This document shows, piece after piece, positions 12,601 to 26,301 of a stretch of DNA of 64,000 bases. A program made the translations under genes and the position numbers. Every line of letters begins with the position of its first letter. The stretch's first letter is position 1. The stretch is from Panagrolaimus kolymaensis. Lineage: Eukaryota > Nematoda > Chromadorea > Rhabditida > Panagrolaimidae. The stretch spans positions 1,488,001 through 1,552,000 of the forward strand of contig JAJQJQ010000008.1 of NCBI GenBank assembly GCA_028622995.1. The letters are read 5' to 3'. Under the pieces are notes generated by a model. That model was given only the letters and a program-made list of their open reading frames with translations, was not told the DNA's origin and made no database searches.

Positions 12601-15600
12601 AACAAAACTTTTTTGTTGAAACATTAGAAAATTCTTAGGTTCTTCCAAAAAAGAAGGCAATGAACCAAACTTTAATAATTTTTGTTCCATCGAAATGACA
12701 AGCATCTGGCGAGTTAGAAGGTAAATAAAAAAATGTAAAAATTATTCAACTAAACTTTTTTGTTGAAACATTAGAAAATTCATAGGTTCTTCCAAAAATG
12801 AAGGCAATGCACCAAACATTAATAATTTTTGTTCCATCGAAATGACAAGCATCTGGCGAGTTAGAAGGTAAATAAAAAAATGTAAAAATAATTCAACAAA
12901 ACTTTTTTGTTGAAACATTAGAAAATTCATAGGTTCTTCCAAAAATGAAGGCAATGCACCAAACATTAATAATTTTTGTTCCATCGAAATGACAAGCATC
13001 TGGCGAGTTAGAAGGTAAATAAAAAAATGTAAAAATTATTCAACTAAACTTTTTTGTTGAAACATTAGAAAATTCATAGGTTCTTCCAAAAATGAAGGCA
13101 ATGCAACAAACATTAATAATTTTTGTTCCATCGAAATGACAAGCATCTGGCGAGTTAGAAGGTAAATAAAATCTAATAAAAATAATTCAACAAAACTTTT
13201 TTGTTGAAACATTAGAAAATTCATAGGTTCTTCCAAAAAAGAAGGCAATGAACCAAACTTTAATAATTTTTGTTCCATCGAAATGACAAGCATCTGGCGA
13301 GTTAGAAGGTAAATAAAAAAATGTAAAAATAATTCAACTAAACTTTTTTGTTGAAACATTAGAAAATTCATAGGTTCTTCCAAAAATGAAGGCAATGCAC
13401 CAAACATTAATAATTTTTGTTCCATCGAAATGACAAGCATCTGGCGAGTTAGAAGGTAAATAAAAAAATGTAAAAATTATTCAACTAAACTTTTTTGTTG
13501 AAACATTAGAAAATTCATAGGTTCTTCCAAAAATGAAGGCAATGCACCAAACATTAATAATTTTTGTTCCATCGAAATGACAAGCATCTGGCGAGTTAGA
13601 AGGTAAATAAAAAAATGTAAAAATAATTCAACAAAACTTTTTTGTTGAAACATTAGAAAATTCATAGGTTCTTCCAAAAATGAATGCAATGCACCAAACT
13701 TTAATAAATTTTGTTCCATCGAAATGACAAGCATCTGGCGAGTTAGAATGTAAATAAAAAAATGTAAAAATAATTCAACAAAACTTTTTTGTTGAAACAT
13801 TAGAAAATTCATAGGTTCTTCCAAAAATGAAGGCAATGCACCAAACATTAATAATTTTTGTTCCATCGAAATGACAAGCATCTGGCGAGTTAGAAGGTAA
13901 ATAAAAAAATGTAAAAATTATTCAACTAAACTTTTTTGTTGAAACATTAGAAAATTCATAGGTTCTTCCAAAAATGAAGGCAATGCAACAAACATTAATA
14001 AATTTTGTTCCATCGAAATGACAAGCATCTGGCGAGTTAGAAGGTAAATAAAAAAATGTAAAAATAATTCAACAAAACTTTTTTGTTGAAACATTAGAAA
14101 ATTCATAGGTTCTTCCAAAAATGAAGGCAATGAACCAAACTTTAATAATTTTTGTTCCATCGAAATGACAAGCATCTGGCGAGTTAGAAGGTAAATAAAA
14201 AAATGTAAAAATAATTCAACTAAACTTTTTTGTTGAAACATTAGAAAATTCATAGGTTCTTCCAAAAATGAAGGCAATGCACCAAACATTAATAATTTTT
14301 GTTCCATCGAAATGACAAGCATCTGGCGAGTTAGAAGGTAAATAAAAAAATGTAAAAATTATTCAACTAAACTTTTTTGTTGAAACATTAGAAAATTCAT
14401 AGGTTCTTCCAAAAATGAAGGCAATGCACCAAACATTAATAATTTTTGTTCCATCGAAATGACAAGCATCTGGCGAGTTAGAAGGTAAATAAAAAAATGT
14501 AAAAATTATTCAACTAAACTTTTTTGTTGAAACATTAGAAAATTCATAGGTTCTTCCAAAAATGAAGGCAATGCACCAAACATTAATAATTTTTGTTCCA
14601 TCGAAATGACAAGCATCTGGCGAGTTAGAAGGTAAATAAAAAAATGTAAAAATAATTCAACTAAACTTTTTTGTTGAAACATTAGAAAATTCATAGGTTC
14701 TTCCAAAAATGAAGGCAATGAACCAAACTTTAATAATTTTTGTTCCATCGAAATGACAAGCATCTGGCGAGTTAGAAGGTAAATAAAAAAATGTAAAAAT
14801 AATTCAACTAAACTTTTTTGTTGAAACATTAGAAAATTCATAGGTTCTTCCAAAAATGAAGGCAATGCACCAAACATTAATAATTTTTGTTCCATCGAAA
14901 TGACAAGCATCTGGCGAGTTAGAAGGTAAATAAAAAAATGTAAAAATTATTCAACTAAACTTTTTTGTTGAAACATTAGAAAATTCATAGGTTCTTCCAA
15001 AAATGAAGGCAATGCACCAAACATTAATAATTTTTGTTCCATCGAAATGACAAGCATCTGGCGAGTTAGAAGGTAAATAAAAAAATGTAAAAATAATTCA
15101 ACAAAACTTTTTTGTTGAAACATTAGAAAATTCATAGGTTCTTCCAAAAATGAATGCAATGCACCAAACTTTAATAAATTTTGTTCCATCGAAATGACAA
15201 GCATCTGGCGAGTTAGAATGTAAATAAAAAAATGTAAAAATAATTCAACAAAACTTTTTTGTTGAAACATTAGAAAATTCATAGGTTCTTCCAAAAATGA
15301 AGGCAATGCACCAAACATTAATAATTTTTGTTCCATCGAAATGACAAGCATCTGGCGAGTTAGAAGGTAAATAAAAAAATGTAAAAATTATTCAACTAAA
15401 CTTTTTTGTTGAAACATTAGAAAATTCATAGGTTCTTCCAAAAATGAAGGCAATGCACCAAACATTAATAATTTTTGTTCCATCGAAATGACAAGCATCT
15501 GGCGAGTTAGAAGGTAAATAAAAAAATGTAAAAATAATTCAACAAAACTTTTTTGTTGAAACATTAGAAAATTCATAGGTTCTTCCAAAAATGAAGGCAA

Positions 15601-18600
15601 TGCACCAAACATTAATAAATTTTGTTCCATCGAGATGACAAGCATTTGGCGAGTTAGAAGGTAAATAAAAAAATGTAAAAATAATTCAACAAAACTTTTT
15701 TGTTGAAACATTAGAAAATTCATAGGTTCTTCCAAAAATGAAGGCAATGCACCAAACATTAATAATTATTGTTCCATCGAAATGACAAGCATCTGGCGAG
15801 TTAGAAGGTAAATAAAATCTAATAAAAATAATTCAACAAAACTTTTTTGTTGAAACATTAGAAAATTCATAGGTTCTTCCAAAAATGAAGGCAATGCACC
15901 AAACATTAATAATTTTTGTTCCATCGAAATGACAAGCATCTGGCGAGTTAGAAGGTAAATAAAAAAATGTAAAAATTATTCAACTAAACTTTTTTGTTGA
16001 AACATTAGAAAATTCATAGGTTCTTCCAAAAATGAAGGCAATGCACCAAACATTAATAATTTTTGTTCCATCGAAATGACAAGCATCTGGCGAGTTAGAA
16101 GGTAAATAAAAAAATGTAAAAATAATTCAACAAAACTTTTTTGTTGAAACATTAGAAAATTCATAGGTTCTTCCAAAAATGAAGGCAATGCACCAAACAT
16201 TAATAAATTTTGTTCCATCGAGATGACAAGCATTTGGCGAGTTAGAAGGTAAATAAAAAAATGTAAAAATAATTCAACAAAACTTTTTTGTTGAAACATT
16301 AGAAAATTCATAGGTTCTTCCAAAAATGAAGGCAATGCACCAAACATTAATAATTATTGTTCCATCGAAATGACAAGCATCTGGCGAGTTAGAAGGTAAA
16401 TAAAATCTAATAAAAATAATTCAACAAAACTTTTTTGTTGAAACATTAGAAAATTCATAGGTTCTTCCAAAAATGAAGGCAATGCACCAAACATTAATAA
16501 TTTTTGTTCCATCGAAATGACAAGCATCTGGCGAGTTAGAAGGTAAATAAAAAAATGTAAAAATAATTCAACAAAACTTTTTTGTTGAAACATTAGAAAA
16601 TTCATAGGTTCTTCCAAAAATGAAGGCAATGCACCAAACATTAATAATTTTTGTTCCATCGAAATGACAAGCATCTGGCGAGTTAGAAGGTAAATAAAAA
16701 AATGTAAAAATAATTCAACTAAACTTTTTTGTTGAAACATTAGAAAATTCATAGGTTCTTCCAAAAATGAAGGCAATGCAACAAACATTAATAATTTTTG
16801 TTCCATCGAAATGACAAGCATCTGGCGAGTTAGAAGGTAAATAAAATCTAATAAAAATAATTCAACAAAACTTTTTTGTTGAAACATTAGAAAATTCTTA
16901 GGTTCTTCCAAAAAAGAAGGCAATGAACCAAACTTTAATAATTTTTGTTCCATCGAAATGACAAGCATCTGGCGAGTTAGAAGGTAAATAAAAAAATGTA
17001 AAAATAATTCAACTAAACTTTTTTGTTGAAACATTAGAAAATTCATAGGTTCTTCCAAAAAAGAAGGCAATGCAACAAACATTAATAAATTTTGTTCCAT
17101 CGAAATGACAAGCATCTTGCGAGTTAGAAGGTAAATAAAAAATGTAAAAATAATTCAACAAAACTTTTTTGTTGAAACATTAGAAAATTCATAGGTTCTT
17201 CCAAAAATGAAGGCAATGCAACAAACATTAATAAATTTTGTTCCATCGAAATGACAAGCATCTGGCGAGTTAGAAGGTAAATAAAAAAATGTAAAAATAA
17301 TTCAACAAAACTTTTTTGTTGAAACATTAGAAAATTCATAGGTTCTTCCAAAAATGAAGGCAATGAACCAAACTTTAATAATTTTTGTTCCATCGAAATG
17401 ACAAGCATCTGGCGAGTTAGAAGGTAAATAAAAAAATGTAAAAATAATTCAACTAAACTTTTTTGTTGAAACATTAGAAAATTCATAGGTTCTTCCAAAA
17501 ATGAAGGCAATGCACCAAACATTAATAATTTTTGTTCCATCGAAATGACAAGCATCTGGCGAGTTAGAAGGTAAATAAAAAAATGTAAAAATTATTCAAC
17601 TAAACTTTTTTGTTGAAACATTAGAAAATTCATAGGTTCTTCCAAAAATGAAGGCAATGCACCAAACATTAATAATTTTTGTTCCATCGAAATGACAAGC
17701 ATCTGGCGAGTTAGAAGGTAAATAAAAAAATGTAAAAATTATTCAACTAAACTTTTTTGTTGAAACATTAGAAAATTCATAGGTTCTTCCAAAAATGAAG
17801 GCAATGCACCAAACATTAATAATTTTTGTTCCATCGAAATGACAAGCATCTGGCGAGTTAGAAGGTAAATAAAAAAATGTAAAAATTATTCAACTAAACT
17901 TTTTTGTTGAAACATTAGAAAATTCATAGGTTCTTCCAAAAATGAAGGCAATGCACCAAACATTAATAATTTTTGTTCCATCGAAATGACAAGCATCTGG
18001 CGAGTTAGAAGGTAAATAAAAAAATGTAAAAATAATTCAACAAAACTTTTTTGTTGAAACATTAGAAAATTCATAGGTTCTTCCAAAAATGAAGGCAATG
18101 AACCAAACTTTAATAATTTTTGTTCCATCGAAATGACAAGCATCTGGCGAGTTAGAAGGTAAATAAAAAAATGTAAAAATAATTCAACTAAACTTTTTTG
18201 TTGAAACATTAGAAAATTCATAGGTTCTTCCAAAAATGAAGGCAATGCACCAAACATTAATAATTTTTGTTCCATCGAAATGACAAGCATCTGGCGAGTT
18301 AGAAGGTAAATAAAAAAATGTAAAAATTATTCAACTAAACTTTTTTGTTGAAACATTAGAAAATTCATAGGTTCTTCCAAAAATGAAGGCAATGCACCAA
18401 ACATTAATAATTTTTGTTCCATCGAAATGACAAGCATCTGGCGAGTTAGAAGGTAAATAAAATCTAATAAAAATAATTCAACAAAACTTTTTTGTTGAAA
18501 CATTAGAAAATTCATAGGTTCTTCCAAAAATGAAGGCAATGCACCAAACATTAATAAATTTTGTTCCATCGAAATGACAAGCATCTGGCGAGTTAGAAGG

Positions 18601-21600
18601 TAAATAAAAAAATGTAAAAATAATTCAACAAAACTTTTTTGTTGAAACATTAGAAAATTCATAGGTTCTTCCAAAAATGAAGGCAATGCACCAAACATTA
18701 ATAATTTTTGTTCCATCGAAATGACAAGCATCTGGCGAGTTAGAAGGTAAATAAAAAAATGTAAAAATTATTCAACTAAACTTTTTTGTTGAAACATTAG
18801 AAAATTCATAGGTTCTTCCAAAAATGAAGGCAATGCACCAAACATTAATAATTTTTGTTCCATCGAAATGACAAGCATCTGGCGAGTTAGAAGGTAAATA
18901 AAAAAATGTAAAAATAATTCAACAAAACTTTTTTGTTGAAACATTAGAAAATTCATAGGTTCTTCCAAAAATGAATGCAATGCACCAAACTTTAATAAAT
19001 TTTGTTCCATCGAAATGACAAGCATCTGGCGAGTTAGAATGTAAATAAAAAAATGTAAAAATAATTCAACAAAACTTTTTTGTTGAAACATTAGAAAATT
19101 CATAGGTTCTTCCAAAAATGAAGGCAATGCACCAAACATTAATAATTTTTGTTCCATCGAAATGACAAGCATCTGGCGAGTTAGAAGGTAAATAAAAAAA
19201 TGTAAAAATTATTCAACTAAACTTTTTTGTTGAAACATTAGAAAATTCATAGGTTCTTCCAAAAATGAAGGCAATGCACCAAACATTAATAATTTTTGTT
19301 CCATCGAAATGACAAGCATCTGGCGAGTTAGAAGGTAAATAAAAAAATGTAAAAATAATTCAACAAAACTTTTTTGTTGAAACATTAGAAAATTCATAGG
19401 TTCTTCCAAAAATGAAGGCAATGCACCAAACATTAATAATTTTTGTTCCATCGAAATGACAAGCATCTGGCGAGTTAGAAGGTAAATAAAAAAATGTAAA
19501 AATTATTCAACTAAACTTTTTTGTTGAAACATTAGAAAATTCATAGGTTCTTCCAAAAATGAAGGCAATGCACCAAACATTAATAATTTTTGTTCCATCG
19601 AAATGACAAGCATCTGGCGAGTTAGAAGGTAAATAAAAAAATGTAAAAATTATTCAACTAAACTTTTTTGTTGAAACATTAGAAAATTCATAGGTTCTTC
19701 CAAAAATGAAGGCAATGCACCAAACATTAATAATTTTTGTTCCATCGAAATGACAAGCATCTGGCGAGTTAGAAGGTAAATAAAAAAATGTAAAAATTAT
19801 TCAACTAAACTTTTTTGTTGAAACATTAGAAAATTCATAGGTTCTTCCAAAAATGAAGGCAATGCACCAAACATTAATAATTTTTGTTCCATCGAAATGA
19901 CAAGCATCTGGCGAGTTAGAAGGTAAATAAAAAAATGTAAAAATAATTCAACAAAACTTTTTTGTTGAAACATTAGAAAATTCATAGGTTCTTCCAAAAA
20001 TGAAGGCAATGCACCAAACATTAATAATTTTTGTTCCATCGAAATGACAAGCATCTGGCGAGTTAGAAGGTAAATAAAAAAATGTAAAAATTATTCAACT
20101 AAACTTTTTTGTTGAAACATTAGAAAATTCATAGGTTCTTCCAAAAATGAAGGCAATGCACCAAACATTAATAATTTTTGTTCCATCGAAATGACAAGCA
20201 TCTGGCGAGTTAGAAGGTAAATAAAAAAATGTAAAAATTATTCAACTAAACTTTTTTGTTGAAACATTAGAAAATTCATAGGTTCTTCCAAAAATGAAGG
20301 CAATGCACCAAACATTAATAATTTTTGTTCCATCGAAATGACAAGCATCTGGCGAGTTAGAAGGTAAATAAAAAAATGTAAAAATAATTCAACAAAACTT
20401 TTTTGTTGAAACATTAGAAAATTCATAGGTTCTTCCAAAAATGAATGCAATGCACCAAACTTTAATAAATTTTGTTCCATCGAAATGACAAGCATCTGGC
20501 GAGTTAGAATGTAAATAAAAAAATGTAAAAATAATTCAACAAAACTTTTTTGTTGAAACATTAGAAAATTCATAGGTTCTTCCAAAAATGAAGGCAATGC
20601 ACCAAACATTAATAAATTTTGTTCCATCGAAATGACAAGCATCTGGCGAGTTAGAAGGTAAATAAAAAAATGTAAAAATAATTCAACAAAACTTTTTTGT
20701 TGAAACATTAGAAAATTCATAGGTTCTTCCAAAAATGAAGGCAATGCACCAAACATTAATAATTTTTGTTCCATCGAATCGAAATGACAAGCATCTGGCG
20801 AGTTAGAAGGTAAATAAAAAAATGTAAAAATAATTCAACAAAACTTTTTTGTTGAAACATTAGAAAATTCATAGGTTCTTCCAAAAATGAAGGCAATGCA
20901 CCAAACATTAATAATTATTGTTCCATCGAAATGACAAGCATCTGGCGAGTTAGAAGGTAAATAAAAAAATGTAAAAATAATTCAACAAAACTTTTTTGTT
21001 GAAACATTAGAAAATTCATAGGTTCTTCCAAAAATGAAGGCAATGCACCAAACATTAATAAATTTTGTTCCATCGAAATGACAAGCATCTGGCGAGTTAG
21101 AAGGTAAATAAAAAAATGTAAAAATTATTCAACTAAACTTTTTTGTTGAAACATTAGAAAATTCATAGGTTCTTCCAAAAATGAAGGCAATGCACCAAAC
21201 ATTAATAAATTTTGTTCCATCGAGATGACAAGCATTTGGCGAGTTAGAAGGTAAATAAAAAAATGTAAAAATAATTCAACAAAACTTTTTTGTTGAAACA
21301 TTAGAAAATTCATAGGTTCTTCCAAAAATGAAGGCAATGCACCAAACATTAATAAATTTTGTTCCATCGAGATGACAAGCATTTGGCGAGTTAGAAGGTA
21401 AATAAAAAAATGTAAAAATAATTCAACAAAACTTTTTTGTTGAAACATTAGAAAATTCATAGGTTCTTCCAAAAATGAAGGCAATGCACCAAACATTAAT
21501 AATTTTTGTTCCATCGAAATGACAAGCATCTGGCGAGTTAGAAGGTAAATAAAAAAATGTAAAAATAATTCAACAAAACTTTTTTGTTGAAACATTAGAA

Positions 21601-24600
21601 AATTCATAGGTTCTTCCAAAAATGAATGCAATGCACCAAACTTTAATAAATTTTGTTCCATCGAAATGACAAGCATCTGGCGAGTTAGAATGTAAATAAA
21701 AAAATGTAAAAATAATTCAACAAAACTTTTTTGTTGAAACATTAGAAAATTCATAGGTTCTTCCAAAAATGAAGGCAATGCACCAAACATTAATAAATTT
21801 TGTTCCATCGAAATGACAAGCATCTGGCGAGTTAGAAGGTAAATAAAAAAATGTAAAAATAATTCAACAAAACTTTTTTGTTGAAACATTAGAAAATTCA
21901 TAGGTTCTTCCAAAAATGAAGGCAATGCACCAAACATTAATAATTTTTGTTCCATCGAAATGACAAGCATCTGGCGAGTTAGAAGGTAAATAAAAAAATG
22001 TAAAAATTATTCAACTAAACTTTTTTGTTGAAACATTAGAAAATTCATAGGTTCTTCCAAAAATGAAGGCAATGCACCAAACATTAATAATTTTTGTTCC
22101 ATCGAAATGACAAGCATCTGGCGAGTTAGAAGGTAAATAAAAAAATGTAAAAATAATTCAACAAAACTTTTTTGTTGAAACATTAGAAAATTCATAGGTT
22201 CTTCCAAAAATGAATGCAATGCACCAAACTTTAATAAATTTTGTTCCATCGAAATGACAAGCATCTGGCGAGTTAGAATGTAAATAAAAAAATGTAAAAA
22301 TAATTCAACAAAACTTTTTTGTTGAAACATTAGAAAATTCATAGGTTCTTCCAAAAATGAAGGCAATGCACCAAACATTAATAATTTTTGTTCCATCGAA
22401 ATGACAAGCATCTGGCGAGTTAGAAGGTAAATAAAAAAATGTAAAAATTATTCAACTAAACTTTTTTGTTGAAACATTAGAAAATTCATAGGTTCTTCCA
22501 AAAATGAAGGCAATGCACCAAACATTAATAATTTTTGTTCCATCGAAATGACAAGTATCTGGCGAGTTAGAAGGTAAATAAAAAAATGTAAAAATAATTC
22601 AACAAAACTTTTTTGTTGAAACATTAGAAAATTCATAGGTTCTTCCAAAAATGAAGGCAATGCACCAAACATTAATAAATTTTGTTCCATCGAAATGACA
22701 AGCATCTGGCGAGTTAGAAGGTAAATAAAAAAATGTAAAAATAATTCAACAAAACTTTTTTGTTGAAACATTAGAAAATTCATAGGTTCTTCCAAAAATG
22801 AAGGCAATGCACCAAACATTAATAATTTTTGTTCCATCGAAATGACAAGCATCTGGCGAGTTAGAAGGTAAATAAAAAAATGTAAAAATTATTCAACTAA
22901 ACTTTTTTGTTGAAACATTAGAAAATTCATAGGTTCTTCCAAAAATGAAGGCAATGCACCAAACATTAATAATTTTTGTTCCATCGAAATGACAAGCATC
23001 TGGCGAGTTAGAAGGTAAATAAAAAAATGTAAAAATAATTCAACAAAACTTTTTTGTTGAAACATTAGAAAATTCATAGGTTCTTCCAAAAATGAATGCA
23101 ATGCACCAAACTTTAATAAATTTTGTTCCATCGAAATGACAAGCATCTGGCGAGTTAGAATGTAAATAAAAAAATGTAAAAATAATTCAACAAAACTTTT
23201 TTGTTGAAACATTAGAAAATTCATAGGTTCTTCCAAAAATGAAGGCAATGCACCAAACATTAATAATTTTTGTTCCATCGAAATGACAAGCATCTGGCGA
23301 GTTAGAAGGTAAATAAAAAAATGTAAAAATTATTCAACTAAACTTTTTTGTTGAAACATTAGAAAATTCATAGGTTCTTCCAAAAATGAAGGCAATGCAC
23401 CAAACATTAATAATTTTTGTTCCATCGAAATGACAAGTATCTGGCGAGTTAGAAGGTAAATAAAAAAATGTAAAAATAATTCAACAAAACTTTTTTGTTG
23501 AAACATTAGAAAATTCATAGGTTCTTCCAAAAATGAATGCAATGCACCAAACTTTAATAAATTTTGTTCCATCGAAATGACAAGCATCTGGCGAGTTAGA
23601 ATGTAAATAAAAAAATGTAAAAATAATTCAACAAAACTTTTTTGTTGAAACATTAGAAAATTCATAGGTTCTTCCAAAAATGAAGGCAATGCACCAAACA
23701 TTAATAATTTTTGTTCCATCGAAATGACAAGCATCTGGCGAGTTAGAAGGTAAATAAAAAAATGTAAAAATTATTCAACTAAACTTTTTTGTTGAAACAT
23801 TAGAAAATTCATAGGTTCTTCCAAAAATGAAGGCAATGCACCAAACATTAATAATTTTTGTTCCATCGAAATGACAAGCATCTGGCGAGTTAGAAGGTAA
23901 ATAAAAAAATGTAAAAATAATTCAACAAAACTTTTTTGTTGAAACATTAGAAAATTCATAGGTTCTTCCAAAAATGAAGGCAATGCACCAAACATTAATA
24001 ATTTTTGTTCCATCGAAATGACAAGCATCTGGCGAGTTAGAAGGTAAATAAAAAAATGTAAAAATTATTCAACTAAACTTTTTTGTTGAAACATTAGAAA
24101 ATTCATAGGTTCTTCCAAAAATGAAGGCAATGCACCAAACATTAATAATTTTTGTTCCATCGAAATGACAAGCATCTGGCGAGTTAGAAGGTAAATAAAA
24201 AAATGTAAAAATTATTCAACTAAACTTTTTTGTTGAAACATTAGAAAATTCATAGGTTCTTCCAAAAATGAAGGCAATGCACCAAACATTAATAATTTTT
24301 GTTCCATCGAAATGACAAGCATCTGGCGAGTTAGAAGGTAAATAAAAAAATGTAAAAATAATTCAACAAAACTTTTTTGTTGAAACATTAGAAAATTCAT
24401 AGGTTCTTCCAAAAATGAATGCAATGCACCAAACTTTAATAAATTTTGTTCCATCGAAATGACAAGCATCTGGCGAGTTAGAATGTAAATAAAAAAATGT
24501 AAAAATAATTCAACAAAACTTTTTTGTTGAAACATTAGAAAATTCATAGGTTCTTCCAAAAATGAAGGCAATGCACCAAACATTAATAATTTTTGTTCCA

Positions 24601-25684
24601 TCGAAATGACAAGCATCTGGCGAGTTAGAAGGTAAATAAAAAAATGTAAAAATTATTCAACTAAACTTTTTTGTTGAAACATTAGAAAATTCATAGGTTC
24701 TTCCAAAAATGAAGGCAATGCACCAAACATTAATAATTTTTGTTCCATCGAAATGACAAGCATCTGGCGAGTTAGAAGGTAAATAAAAAAATGTAAAAAT
24801 AATTCAACAAAACTTTTTTGTTGAAACATTAGAAAATTCATAGGTTCTTCCAAAAATGAAGGCAATGCACCAAACATTAATAATTTTTGTTCCATCGAAA
24901 TGACAAGCATCTGGCGAGTTAGAAGGTAAATAAAAAAATGTAAAAATTATTCAACTAAACTTTTTTGTTGAAACATTAGAAAATTCATAGGTTCTTCCAA
25001 AAATGAAGGCAATGCACCAAACATTAATAATTTTTGTTCCATCGAAATGACAAGCATCTGGCGAGTTAGAAGGTAAATAAAAAAATGTAAAAATTATTCA
25101 ACTAAACTTTTTTGTTGAAACATTAGAAAATTCATAGGTTCTTCCAAAAATGAAGGCAATGCACCAAACATTAATAATTTTTGTTCCATCGAAATGACAA
25201 GCATCTGGCGAGTTAGAAGGTAAATAAAAAAATGTAAAAATAATTCAACAAAACTTTTTTGTTGAAACATTAGAAAATTCATAGGTTCTTCCAAAAATGA
25301 ATGCAATGCACCAAACTTTAATAAATTTTGTTCCATCGAAATGACAAGCATCTGGCGAGTTAGAATGTAAATAAAAAAATGTAAAAATAATTCAACAAAA
25401 CTTTTTTGTTGAAACATTAGAAAATTCATAGGTTCTTCCAAAAATGAAGGCAATGCACCAAACATTAATAAATTTTGTTCCATCGAAATGACAAGCATCT
25501 GGCGAGTTAGAAGGTAAATAAAAAAATGTAAAAATTATTCAACTAAACTTTTTTGTTGAAACATTAGAAAATTCATAGGTTCTTCCAAAAATGAAGGCAA
25601 TGCACCAAACATTAACAATTTTTGTTCCATCGAAATGACAAGCATCTGGCGAGTTAGAAGGTAAATAAAAAAATGTAAAAATAA
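6643..25684. repeat. 147-bp satellite array, left block (about 130 monomers)
   Basis: Head-to-tail monomers of exactly 147 bp, counted directly from repeated landmarks. Each contains a hairpin (arms TTCAACAAAA and TTTTGTTGAA around CTT), a TTCATAGGTTCTTCC segment and a GCATCTGGCGAGTTAGAAGG segment. The left-edge monomers (to about 6.9 kb) are the most diverged, for example TTTTCGTTCC for TTTTTGTTCC, as expected at an array edge. Three linker types alternate before the hairpin: ATGTAAAAATAATTCAACAAA, ATGTAAAAATTATTCAACTAA and ATCTAATAAAAATAATTC. Length is almost invariant; the clear exceptions are one A lost near 17136 and a 5-bp insertion (TCGAA) near 20776. Confidence 0.97.
9214..16963. repeat. 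29-monomer (4263-bp) higher-order repeat, two copies
   Basis: The order of monomer variants in 9214-12700 recurs in 13477-16963 at an offset of 4263 bp, which is 29 x 147. A rare variant, ATTCTTAGG instead of ATTCATAGG, occurs at 12631 and again at 16894, exactly 4263 bp apart. The succession of stop-creating variants also matches. Small differences exist, for example CTTATTTG near 11285 in one copy only, and the match degrades left of 9214. Confidence 0.88.
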
Positions 25685-25697
25685 CCAGTGGATCCAC
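25685..25697 (-). other. Helitron 3' terminus with terminal palindrome
   Basis: On the element's strand the sequence ends GTGGATCCAC then TGG, giving CTGG as the terminal tetranucleotide. GTGGATCCAC (25688-25697) is a perfect 10-bp palindrome abutting the end. Confidence 0.75.
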
Positions 25698-25726
25698 ATA
25701 TCCTAATAGAATAAGAGAATGCTATC

Positions 25727-25749
25727 GGCCCGTCACTTCGTGACGGACC
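25727..25749 (-). other. Helitron 3' subterminal hairpin
   Basis: GGTCCGTCAC and GTGACGGGCC pair around a GAA loop (10 bp, one G-T wobble) in an otherwise AT-rich region. Helitrons carry such a hairpin near the 3' end as a replication terminator. The 42-nt distance to the end is longer than the usual 10-15 nt. Confidence 0.75.
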
Positions 25750-26163
25750 TCAGCCTTCGTTTATTTTGTTGGGATTTGTGGTGTAAATTATTTTATGGTG
25801 ATTCACTAAAATTTACCCGATAACTATGATAGTCCACCATTGATTCTGACTTGTGAATTTTATAATTATGCCATAAAATTTAATTAGTAATAGTTCAATT
25901 CAAAAGACACAAAAGAAATTAAAGAAATTTTTTTATTTTTTAAAGAACAAACAAACAAAACAACAAAAATATATAATAATAATAGCAAAAGGTAACAAAA
26001 ACGATGGAGAAATGTTTTGGTGTAATTTAGCAGTGACACACGGCACTTGTTTTTTTGATCAAAAAAAGCTAAAAGTTTGAAGATGTTGAGAGATGAGATT
26101 GAAGCAGCAATTGAAGAGAATATGATGTTGAAAAGAAACCAAAGAGAGAAGTTTGAGTTGAGA

Positions 26164-26282
26164 CTGGAGATTAACGACAACGAAGTGAAGAACCTCTACA
26201 GATTTTACGACCAAGTGATATTGAAATGAACAAAAGATAGAAGAGCAAGAGCTGGAGATTAACGACACCGAAGTGAAGAACC
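26164..26282. repeat. 31-bp direct repeat in the Helitron 3' region
   Basis: A 31-bp stretch starting CTGGAGATTAACGAC occurs at 26164-26194 and again at 26252-26282 with one mismatch. It lies just past the stop codon of the transposase. Role unknown. Confidence 0.7.
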
Positions 26283-26301
26283 ACATCAGCTTGGCGATAG
26301 A

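Noticed and set aside
25884..26286. Short minus-strand frames past the transposase stop
   Set aside because: Hydrophobic, low-complexity translations of T-rich sequence, mutually overlapping; no start, splice or family evidence.
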